Shown: positions 1 through 5,073 of the stretch, in pieces | Layout: every line of letters starts with the position of its first letter | How positions within the stretch are numbered: position 1 is the first letter of the stretch | NCBI GenBank assembly: GCA_013213985.1 | Contig: JABSSP010000013.1 | Coordinates: 1-5,073, forward strand | DNA from: Candidatus Babelota bacterium | GTDB lineage: Bacteria; Babelota; Babeliae; Babelales; Vermiphilaceae | Direction of reading: 5' to 3' | Length of the DNA stretch: 5,073 nt | The notes under the pieces: generated by a model | The model's input: the letters and a program-made list of their open reading frames with translations, nothing else | Databases searched by the model: none | Told to the model about the DNA's origin: nothing | Position numbers and translations under genes: made by a program

Positions 1-70
1 GCAATATGAAACAAGATTAATATCGATACGCCTATCTAGAGCACAATTTCGAATTAAGAAAAAGCCCTTT
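1..70. other. argS downstream flank, no gene seen
   Basis: I see no open frame with a credible start in this short flank on either strand. Just past the argS stop there is a short A/T symmetry (about 59-73, A-run, GGGC, T-run on the minus strand), but a usable stem would have only five A:T pairs, so I do not call it a terminator. Transcription of argS may run on into whatever lies to the left. Confidence 0.5.
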
Positions 71-1720
71 TTACATGCGTTCTGGACGACTTACCCCTAA
101 TAGGGTTAAAGCGAGGCCAAAGGTGTTCCTGAGCAGGGTGATAAGGGCCAATCGAGAGCGTGATTGCTCAATATTCTCCATGTCTATGATTCGGTGAGTA
201 CTATAGTAACGGTGGAACATATCAGCAAGTTCAATAATATAATAGGTTAAAAGATGGGTTTGATGATTTCTATCAATTGATTCTAAAACAGCTTTTAGTG
301 ACGCAATTTTTTTAATTAAGAGTAAATCTTCTTTTTGTGGGTTGATGTCTTTTGTTTTTATGTTTTGTAATTCTTTATGTTCTTGTGCTTTTGCCAAAAT
401 ACTTTTTGTTCGCACGTAGGCATATTGCACATAATACACAGGATTTTCATTTGTTTGTTTAAGCGCCAGTTCTAAATCAAATTCAAGTTGAGCGTCTGCC
501 TTACTATGCAAATAAAAAAAGCGTGCAACGTCTGCACCAACAGTTTTAATGACATCATCAAGTGTAATCATTTTGCCGGTGCGTTTAGACATTTGCACCA
601 GTTCGCCAGCTTCTTTCATTCGTACAAGTTGATACAAAATAACGTCAAGTTTTGTTTTATCTAGTTTCAATGCACGGCGAATATTTTCTAATCGTATAGC
701 GTAACTATGATGATCATGTCCCAAAACGAATGCAACTTCTTGTGCACCACGTTCAACCTTATTTAAAAGGTATGCAATATCTGCAGCGGCGTATGTCCAC
801 TCACCGGTTGATTTTTTTATAACGCGATCTTTATCGTCACCAAATTCAGTTGACTTAAACCACAACGCACCATTTTTTTCGTAAAGGCATCCGTTTTGTT
901 GTAAAATCTCTATTGCTTGGTTTATTGCGCCACTATCATGCAATGTTTTTTCTGAAAACCATGTGTCAAAAGTAATGCCATAATCTTGAAGTCTTTTTTT
1001 TATACGCGCGAGCATTTTGTCTTTTGCGTACGTTGAAAAAAACGTATCGTCTTTTTGTAAAAGGTCATTGCCGTATTCTTCTGCGCATTCTTTTGCAAGT
1101 TCAATTAAGTAGTCTCCGCGATATCCGTCTTCAGGCATATCAACACTTTGTCCAAGTTTTTGTAAGCATCGAGCTTTAAATGATGCGCCCAGTTTTTGCA
1201 TTTGCGAGCCGGCATCATTGATGTAAAATTCTTTTGTTGTATCGTGCCCCAAAAAACGCGTAACGTTTCCAAATACATCACCAATAACACCGCCACGACC
1301 ATGGCCAAAATGCAACGGGCCAGTTGGGTTTGCACTGACAAATTCAATGTTAATTGCTCGGCGAGGTTGATCAGGATCAAGTTTAAAAAAAGTTTCTTTT
1401 TGTTCGATAAGTTGTTTTGTTAAATCAGAAAATGCATCAAGTTTTAAAAACAGATTAATAAACCCTGGTCCGGCGATTTCAATTTTTTCAATGGAAGGAT
1501 GTTTAAATGTTTCAGTTATTTCCTGTGCAATTTCACGTGGATTGCGGCCGAGTTTTTTAGCCAGAACTAATGCAGCGTTTGTATTTAAATCACCGAATGC
1601 TGCTTTTTTTTCATCAACGTTTAAAATCAGTGCGCAGGGATCACCAGTTTTTTGATCGACATTAAAGTGCGAAATAAGATAGTGTGTAAATGCTTCTTTG
1701 ATTTGGGATATTATGTTCAT
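71..1720 (-). CDS. argS: Arginyl-tRNA synthetase, complete
   Basis: Cytoplasmic class Ia aminoacyl-tRNA synthetase that joins arginine to tRNA-Arg using ATP. The 549-residue product is close to the family's usual length (E. coli about 577). Domains in order: an N-terminal ArgS additional domain (about 1-95); the Rossmann catalytic core, with the HIGH signature as HFGH at 137-140 inside the typical context SANPTGPLHFGHGRGG; the KMSKS-loop equivalent QMSKRTG at 376-382; and an alpha-helical DALR anticodon-binding domain from about residue 425, ending in the family-typical PERM. The NENPVYYVQYAYVR stretch (424-437) is also characteristic. The first lysine of KMSKS is replaced by Gln, a position that varies among ArgS proteins. 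The ATG at 1720 is supported by an SD-like AGGT at 1727-1730, 6 nt upstream, and by a promoter further up. There is no sign of damage, and no gene on this strand lies close enough upstream to form an operon. Confidence 0.98.
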   Translation of the reverse strand: MNIISQIKEAFTHYLISHFNVDQKTGDPCALILNVDEKKAAFGDLNTNAALVLAKKLGRNPREIAQEITETFKHPSIEKIEIAGPGFINLFLKLDAFSDLTKQLIEQKETFFKLDPDQPRRAINIEFVSANPTGPLHFGHGRGGVIGDVFGNVTRFLGHDTTKEFYINDAGSQMQKLGASFKARCLQKLGQSVDMPEDGYRGDYLIELAKECAEEYGNDLLQKDDTFFSTYAKDKMLARIKKRLQDYGITFDTWFSEKTLHDSGAINQAIEILQQNGCLYEKNGALWFKSTEFGDDKDRVIKKSTGEWTYAAADIAYLLNKVERGAQEVAFVLGHDHHSYAIRLENIRRALKLDKTKLDVILYQLVRMKEAGELVQMSKRTGKMITLDDVIKTVGADVARFFYLHSKADAQLEFDLELALKQTNENPVYYVQYAYVRTKSILAKAQEHKELQNIKTKDINPQKEDLLLIKKIASLKAVLESIDRNHQTHLLTYYIIELADMFHRYYSTHRIIDMENIEQSRSRLALITLLRNTFGLALTLLGVSRPERM

Positions 1721-1726
1721 AAAATG

Positions 1727-1730
1727 ACCT
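1727..1730 (-). promoter_or_regulatory. argS ribosome binding site
   Basis: On the minus strand AGGT (within GGATAGGT) lies 6 nt before the argS ATG. This spacing supports the chosen start. Confidence 0.65.
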
Positions 1731-1768
1731 ATCCATTTGTTGAATGCGGGGTATGTTAGTTTTTATTC

Positions 1769-1797
1769 ATAATACTATAAACGGATTACTTTGTCAT
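1769..1797 (-). promoter_or_regulatory. Sigma70-type promoter of argS
   Basis: On the minus strand ATGACA (1797-1792, 5 of 6 matches to TTGACA) is followed by a 17-bp spacer and TATTAT (1774-1769, 5 of 6 matches to TATAAT). Transcription would start near 1762, giving a leader of about 40 nt before argS. I see no T-box-like stem or specifier structure in so short a leader. Confidence 0.7.
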
Positions 1798-1826
1798 GAA
1801 AGGAAAAAAGTGAATACAAAAAAAGT

Positions 1827-2033
1827 ATGGCGATAGCGATATACACCGCAACCACACAAGGTTTTTTATGCGCGGAATTTTGTACGCCAATAACTACCCA
1901 GCGATACCGTGAATATCAAAAACAACAGCAGCGTACAGAACTTAAAAAAAGATTAACGCGAGTAGATAAACAACGCGAAGGTTGCCAGTTGAAAATAACG
2001 CAAGTAAAGACTACGTACTTAAGTGCCATATAG
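1827..2033 (+). CDS. Doubtful small basic protein, 68 aa
   Basis: I do not recognise this product. From ATG 1827 it would be 68 residues. The N-terminus is mildly hydrophobic (MAIAIYTATTQGFLC), and a strongly charged, Gln/Lys/Arg-rich segment (about 26-52) looks helical or coiled-coil. It has three cysteines (15, 19, 53). The ATG has no SD at a proper distance. A good SD (AAAGGA, 1798-1803) instead sits just before a GTG at 1810, but that GTG is in another frame and hits a stop after eight codons. One more A in the A-run at 1818-1824 would join GTG 1810 to this frame, so it may be a real gene with a one-base deletion, or chance. It is divergent from argS and overlaps no other gene. I see no convincing plus-strand promoter. 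Confidence 0.3.
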   Translation: MAIAIYTATTQGFLCAEFCTPITTQRYREYQKQQQRTELKKRLTRVDKQREGCQLKITQVKTTYLSAI

Positions 2034-2191
2034 AGTAATTGTGTACGTTATAGTAAGTTGGGGGTACAAAAAATTTATCCCAGCTTAGAATGGCGATTTT
2101 TGGAGAGCTTGTAGTTCGTACTAAACGTAGGTAGATCACAATCAAAAAAGACAAAAGAAAAAAATCGCTGCGATGAGCGGGGACTGTCTTT
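2034..2191. other. Non-coding spacer with weak hairpins
   Basis: No gene is seen. The stretch holds an 8-bp imperfect inverted repeat (AAGTTGGG at 2055-2062 with CCCAGCTT at 2079-2086, one G:U pair, 16-nt loop) without a T-run after it. It also holds an ACTTAAGT palindrome just upstream (about 2017-2024) and most of the possible terminator at 2145-2193. If the 68-aa ORF is not real, the gene-free stretch extends from 1721 to 2191. Confidence 0.4.
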
Positions 2192-2193
2192 TT
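2145..2193. terminator. Possible two-way intrinsic terminator
   Basis: AAAAAGACA (2145-2153) pairs perfectly with TGTCTTTTT (2185-2193), a 9-bp stem that is T-rich on the 3' side on either strand. The loop of about 31 nt holds a small ATCG/CGAT hairpin (2164-2174) followed on the minus strand by six T. The stem is AT-rich and the loop large, so it may be weak. Its place fits: the extended reading frame of the M48-like gene ends at 2192-2194, on the edge of the stem. It could end transcripts of the protease pair from the right and of the small ORF from the left. Confidence 0.4.
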
Positions 2194-2350
2194 ATTTTTT
2201 ATGAAAGTCGCATACGAGGTTTCGTCGTTTCAACTCGACAGCTATTTGTCTATTTTCCTCGATGGATAAATAATGGCCATTTTTTGTTTTTGCAATTGTC
2301 TGATAAGCTTCGTCTACACCAGTTTGTATAAGTTTATGGGGGAAATTATG
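2192..2350 (-). pseudogene. In-frame 52-codon tail beyond the TAA of the M48-like gene
   Basis: Immediately after the TAA at 2353-2351 the same frame continues for 52 sense codons and then ends in its own TAA at 2194-2192. The translated tail looks like real protein: it is a mix of charged and hydrophobic residues with a KNGHYLSIEENRQIAVELK-like helical stretch and the ending LVCDFHKK. It has no start codon with an SD of its own. I read it as the original C-terminus of the upstream gene, cut off by a nonsense change (CAA, GAA or TAT/TAC to TAA are all single steps). An open frame of this length is not decisive by itself, since about 8% of random frames with even base composition would also lack a stop. 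Confidence 0.5.
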
Positions 2351-3100
2351 TTATTCTTGTAGTTGTTGGCTATAAGAGTCAAAGTCACCTGCATATTCTA
2401 TCCCTCGCATGATATTGTTTGCCGTCTTGAGTTCTGTATCTAGCTGTTTTACTTTTTCATTAACGCACATACAGCATTGAGTTGCATAATGTCCTTCAAT
2501 ATCAGCACGGCGTTCTATATATTTAGTATATATGTTATAGGGTAGACCTATCAAGAAAGGTGCGCTGCTAAGAGTAAAAATAGGATAAATTGTTTTTCGC
2601 CAACCTATAGGATTAAACCTTTTTATCAAGAAGCATTCACTTAGCAGTCCAGCTAAAGCAGCAATGGGAACCACAACAAGTTGTCTAAGAGTGTGATCAT
2701 TGTATTTCACATGTACAGATTCATGATGCATATTACAACGTTCTATACCATAACTTTCTCGTCTGCCACTGGCAGGAGTTTCAATGTAATTGTAGCCAGC
2801 CTGATAAACATCATCATTTGAAAGTCGTATAGGAACGAGCTTGTCCTTCGGAATTCCAACAGCTAATTGAGCCTCTCTTCCTAATTTTTGCAGATCAGGG
2901 TGCGCTTCCTCGGGTGGCAAAGGTGTACGTTTTGCTTTTGATTGATTTAATTTAACCATCCATGAAGATTGAGCTAATTTAGCTAACATTTTATCTAAAT
3001 AACTTTTTCTATTAAGAGGAACAGATTTATCCATTGCCTGGGCTGAACCTGATAAAAGTAATGTTGCACAGAATAGTGTGCTGATTAGTTTGTTTTTCAT
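2351..3100 (-). CDS. Secreted/membrane M48-like zinc metallopeptidase
   Basis: Likely zinc-dependent membrane protease, substrate unknown. The 249-residue product begins with a clear signal peptide: MKNK, a hydrophobic core at 5-17, and an A-Q-A type cleavage site after residue 22. HESVH at 126-130 matches the HExxH zinc-binding motif, and ERRAD at 196-200 matches the ExxAD motif of M48 peptidases that supplies the third zinc ligand. Two hydrophobic segments between them (about 140-158 and 172-192) form a membrane hairpin, as in HtpX/Ste24-type enzymes. After the second motif comes a Cys cluster (CCMC, 209-212). The ATG at 3100 has GGAG 5 nt upstream, and the signal peptide starts exactly there. 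The gene follows the broken paralogue by 29 bp and probably shares its promoter at 4099-4126. The 249-aa form may be truncated, because the frame continues past its stop. Activity is not proven; it may be a divergent or inactive family member. Confidence 0.75.
   Translation of the reverse strand: MKNKLISTLFCATLLLSGSAQAMDKSVPLNRKSYLDKMLAKLAQSSWMVKLNQSKAKRTPLPPEEAHPDLQKLGREAQLAVGIPKDKLVPIRLSNDDVYQAGYNYIETPASGRRESYGIERCNMHHESVHVKYNDHTLRQLVVVPIAALAGLLSECFLIKRFNPIGWRKTIYPIFTLSSAPFLIGLPYNIYTKYIERRADIEGHYATQCCMCVNEKVKQLDTELKTANNIMRGIEYAGDFDSYSQQLQE
3039..3090 (-). repeat. 52-bp signal-peptide repeat, copy A
   Basis: Identical base for base to 3996-4047, in the same orientation and 957 bp apart, which is a multiple of three. 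It encodes residues 5-20 of the signal peptide (LISTLFCATLLLSGSA) of the M48-like gene. Identity stops abruptly at both ends: before it lie the start codon and lysine-rich N-region, after it the unrelated mature sequence. Confidence 0.97.
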
Positions 3101-3104
3101 GGTA

Positions 3105-3108
3105 ACTC
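3105..3108 (-). promoter_or_regulatory. Ribosome binding site of the M48-like gene
   Basis: GGAG on the minus strand, 5 nt before the ATG at 3100. The same AAATGGAG context is found before the second copy (4053-4060), so the homology between the two loci includes the translation start region as well as the signal peptide. Confidence 0.6.
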
Positions 3109-3129
3109 CATTTAGTTTTAATAGGTTTT

Positions 3130-4047
3130 TTATTTGTTTTCTTTTTCTAGTTTATCAAGTCGTTGTTGGAATCGTTGTGCTCTTTTTGTGTGTGATGGAT
3201 GAGGGCTAATTATATTAATTAGTGTATAAATACATTTTTCCTTTAGATCTAAATTGTGAAAGAGTTGTATTTCTGCTTCATGCATTGCTTTCCAAAAATT
3301 TATTTGATTTTTTAAAATTGATGGATCATTGGGGATTGCATCATCAGCTTTTTGTTCTTGATGTTTGCTGTAGAGCATACAAAGGGTAAAACTCACCCCT
3401 AATTTTGCAAATCCCGTAGGTATGCGCAATAAGGTACGAGCTACAGTAGTAGGTTTCTTTTTAAAAAGCGCATTGGATGCAATATGTGTTAGAAAAGGAA
3501 AAAGAAGCAGCGCATGTTGCAAATTTTTGTATATCGTTGTTTTTTATGTGTGCATATTCATGGTGTAGAAAACCTTTGTATGTTTCGATATTTGAATTAT
3601 CTATAAATATCTTCATAGTGGCGTATTTGTCGCGCTGATCAAACTCTAAGGGGTCTCTTGCATTTTTTTGTTGTAGTATTGCATTAATATGTGAATAAAT
3701 ATCGCCATGTAAATCGATGCTATTATACTTAGCAACCATAAGGCTAGGAAATAATCCATGTTGATTAACTTTTCGTACATTTAGATTTGGATCATTGAGT
3801 ATGTCTCTGGCAAATTTCTGTACGGCAGAATTCCAAGGTTCCTTTGTGTGTTTATCAAAAAAAGGAGGGACTTCTTTCGCTATTAGAAGCCCATAGGACA
3901 GCCCAAACATTGGAACAGCCGAAATTCCCCAATGCACTCCAGTCATGGTGGCAGAAAATGCTTTTCTAGCATAATGGCCAAACCTACCCATCCCATGGGC
4001 TGAACCTGATAAAAGTAATGTTGCACAGAATAGTGTGCTGATTAGTT
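3130..4047 (-). pseudogene. Broken M48-like metallopeptidase paralogue (start lost, frameshifted)
   Basis: A second M48-type membrane protease, now in two frames. The first part (from in-frame ATG 3991) has a hydrophobic segment (about residues 16-38) and HEYAH at 144-148 in the context HHEYAHIKNND, matching HHESVHVKYND of its neighbour. That frame ends at 3461. The second part, in the +1 frame (3522-3130), carries a hydrophobic segment, EQKAD (the ExxAD zinc motif) and HPSHTKR near the C-terminus, a pattern common in M48 enzymes. Removing one A from the five-A run at 3524-3528 restores one frame of 286 codons from ATG 3991. The signal peptide is still encoded upstream in frame (…LLLSGSAHGMGRF) but has no ATG, GTG or TTG. 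Without it, ATG 3991 has no SD. Two independent lesions argue for a pseudogene; a sequencing error could explain only the frameshift. Confidence 0.82.
3996..4047 (-). repeat. 52-bp signal-peptide repeat, copy B
   Basis: Perfect copy of 3039-3090. It encodes the hydrophobic core of the signal peptide in frame with the broken paralogue. Upstream, a GGAG and AAATGGAG context is kept (4053-4060), but the 15 bases between the SD and the repeat in copy A, which include ATG and MKN, are replaced here by six bases. The start codon is therefore gone. Confidence 0.97.
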
Positions 4048-4098
4048 GTAGAGCTCCATTTTCGAGTTATAAAAAATATACAAAGACTAATAATTCCA

Positions 4099-4126
4099 AT
4101 TGTACTATTTTTAATTGTTTTGTCAA
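4099..4126 (-). promoter_or_regulatory. Sigma70-type promoter of the M48-like pair
   Basis: On the minus strand a perfect TTGACA (4126-4121) is followed by a 16-bp spacer and TACAAT (4104-4099, 5 of 6). Transcription would start near 4092 and read through the broken paralogue into the second M48-like gene. No other promoter as strong is seen closer to 3100. Confidence 0.75.
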
Positions 4127-4128
4127 TT
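4113..4128. promoter_or_regulatory. Possible operator over both -35 boxes
   Basis: AATTG (4113-4117) and CAATT (4124-4128) form an inverted repeat with a 6-bp gap, sitting on the shared -35 region. A further CAATTG occurs at 4097-4102 over the minus-strand -10. In AT-rich DNA such short AATT words are common, so this is only a weak suggestion of a regulator site. Confidence 0.2.
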
Positions 4129-4149
4129 GCTATTCTACCCTGTTATGAT
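4120..4149 (+). promoter_or_regulatory. Sigma70-type promoter of mnmA, extended -10
   Basis: TTGTCA (4120-4125, 5 of 6), an 18-bp spacer and TATGAT (4144-4149, 5 of 6), with TG at 4141-4142 giving an extended -10 (TGnTATGAT). The start site would be near 4156, leaving a leader of about 43 nt before mnmA. The -35 box overlaps the -35 box of the divergent protease promoter by five bases. Confidence 0.78.
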
Positions 4150-4173
4150 AGACTCAATACTGTGATTAATAGG

Positions 4174-4203
4174 ACCTAATGGATAAAGGTTAAACCTAAT
4201 GGA
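4174..4203 (+). repeat. Duplicated start context before mnmA
   Basis: The ten bases ACCTAATGGA occur at 4174-4183 and 4194-4203, exactly 20 bp apart. Each contains an ATG. The first opens a four-codon frame (MDKG, stop at 4191-4193) with AGGA just before it; the second is the true mnmA start. Confidence 0.7.
4185..4189 (+). promoter_or_regulatory. mnmA ribosome binding site
   Basis: AAAGG lies 9 nt before ATG 4199. An in-frame TAA at 4184-4186 rules out any start further upstream, so the ATG at 4199 is well fixed. The SD lies inside the four-codon upstream frame. Confidence 0.6.
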
Positions 4204-5073
4204 AATAGCCGTTTTGCTCTCTGGAGGGGTTGATAGTTCAGTATCCCTGAAGCTACTCAAAAACCAGGGACACGATATTACCGCTTTTTACCTTAAAATT
4301 TGGCTTGAGGATGAACTTTCTTATTTAGGGCATTGCCCCTGGGAAGAGGATTTGCGTTATGTCAGGCAGGTTTGTGAGCAAGAAGGCGTACCTCTGAAGG
4401 TGTTTTCTTTACAGAAGGAATATCATGAGCAGGTGGTTGCCTATACTATTGCTCAGGTTCGTGCAGGTAGAACCCCTAATCCTGATGTCTTGTGCAATCA
4501 ACGTATTAAATTTGGCATGGCATTAAACCATATTGGCCCTGAATTTGATAAAGTTGCCACTGGTCATTATGCTATCGCACGCGAGATTGAAGGAAGAACC
4601 CAATTGTTTCGTGCAACTGATCCCATCAAAGATCAAACGTATTTTCTTTCTTATTTAAATCAAGATCAACTTGGGCGTGTCCTTTTCCCCATTGGGCATT
4701 TACCAAAAGACAAGGTCCGTCAATTAGCGCACGAATTTAAATTACCAAATTGCAATCGTAAAGACAGCCAGGGAATTTGTTTTTTAGGCAAACTAAAATT
4801 TAGTGATTTTTTGCATCACTACCTTGGTGAAAAAACAGGTGATTTGGTTGAAATAGAAACCGGTACTATCATAGGGCAGCACAAAGGTTTTTGGTATTAC
4901 ACTATTGGCCAACGCCAAGGACTTGGTCTTGCAGGTGGTCCGTGGTATGTTGCTTCCAAAAATACTGAAAAAAATAGTGTCTACATTTCACGTAATTATT
5001 ATTCTCAGGATAAAAAACGTGATACGTTTGTGGTGCAAGATTGCAATTGGTTATCAGGAACACAGCCAACAAA
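4199..5073 (+). CDS. mnmA: tRNA-specific 2-thiouridylase MnmA, 3' end cut by window
   Basis: Cytoplasmic enzyme that activates U34 of tRNA-Lys, -Glu and -Gln with ATP and replaces its 2-oxygen with sulfur from a persulfide relay, giving s2U34. The first 291 residues are present (E. coli enzyme 368), so the C-terminal end is missing only because the window stops. The ATP-pyrophosphatase P-loop is SGGVDSS at 8-14. The catalytic Cys99 lies in NPDVLCNQRIKF, and the second, persulfide-forming Cys194 in DSQGICFLG. TGHYA (121-125), KDQTYFL (144-150) and YYTIGQRQGLGLAGG (233-247) are family blocks. All key residues are intact. The N-terminal KIWLEDELSYLGHCPWEED segment (33-51) differs from the E. coli form and recalls plant and chlamydia-like MnmA. 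It has its own promoter, divergent from the protease block. Confidence 0.98.
   Translation, partial: MEIAVLLSGGVDSSVSLKLLKNQGHDITAFYLKIWLEDELSYLGHCPWEEDLRYVRQVCEQEGVPLKVFSLQKEYHEQVVAYTIAQVRAGRTPNPDVLCNQRIKFGMALNHIGPEFDKVATGHYAIAREIEGRTQLFRATDPIKDQTYFLSYLNQDQLGRVLFPIGHLPKDKVRQLAHEFKLPNCNRKDSQGICFLGKLKFSDFLHHYLGEKTGDLVEIETGTIIGQHKGFWYYTIGQRQGLGLAGGPWYVASKNTEKNSVYISRNYYSQDKKRDTFVVQDCNWLSGTQPT

Noticed and set aside
59..73. Terminator for argS
   Set aside because: The stem would be five A:T pairs around a four-base loop, too weak to support.
1105..1423. Open frames on both strands inside argS (91 and 75 codons)
   Set aside because: They lie within the catalytic core of an intact argS, have unlikely protein composition and no SD; they are shadows of the true frame.
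2055..2086. Hairpin AAGTTGGG/CCCAGCTT as a terminator or small RNA
   Set aside because: Eight pairs with one G:U and a 16-nt loop, no T-run on either side, and no promoter in a fitting place.
3515..3535. Programmed ribosomal frameshift in the second M48-like gene
   Set aside because: The needed change is +1, not the -1 of a classic slippery heptamer, and no stimulatory structure is seen. The loss of the start codon makes simple decay more likely.
1..5073. CRISPR array, tRNA/rRNA gene, insertion sequence or prophage attachment site
   Set aside because: No regular short repeats, no cloverleaf-like segment, no transposase-like frame and no terminal inverted repeats were found around the protease block.

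Overview
The window is AT-rich bacterial DNA with two housekeeping genes at its edges. argS (arginyl-tRNA synthetase, minus strand, complete) lies at the left. mnmA (tRNA-uridine 2-sulfurtransferase, plus strand, cut by the right edge) lies at the right. Between them, on the minus strand, is an accessory block of two tandem, related, membrane-associated proteins with M48-type metallopeptidase motifs. The eroding secreted or membrane protease paralogues beside tRNA genes, the low GC and the plant/chlamydia-like form of MnmA suggest a reduced, host-associated bacterium. Candidatus Dependentiae (TM6) is my best guess, made from general resemblance and not from any search.

Layout: 1-70 is argS downstream DNA. 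71-1720 is argS, with a good promoter and Shine-Dalgarno (SD) site at 1727-1797. 1798-2033 holds a doubtful plus-strand small ORF. 2034-2191 is non-coding and contains a possible two-way terminator. 2192-3100 is an M48-like gene whose frame is interrupted by an in-frame TAA at 2351-2353, leaving a 249-residue product and a 52-codon open tail. 3130-4047 is a second M48-like paralogue that is clearly broken: it has lost its start codon and has a +1 frameshift between its two zinc-site motifs. 4099-4149 holds two divergent promoters with overlapping -35 boxes, one for the protease pair and one for mnmA. 4199-5073 is mnmA.

The most interesting signal is a perfect 52-bp direct repeat (3039-3090 and 3996-4047). 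It encodes the core of the signal peptide of both M48-like genes, while the mature domains share only short motifs. This points to a recent exchange or duplication of the secretion-signal segment, or gene conversion, in a locus that is otherwise decaying. The two tRNA genes serve translation; nothing in the sequence ties the protease pair to them, and the pair looks like an insertion or local expansion between core genes.
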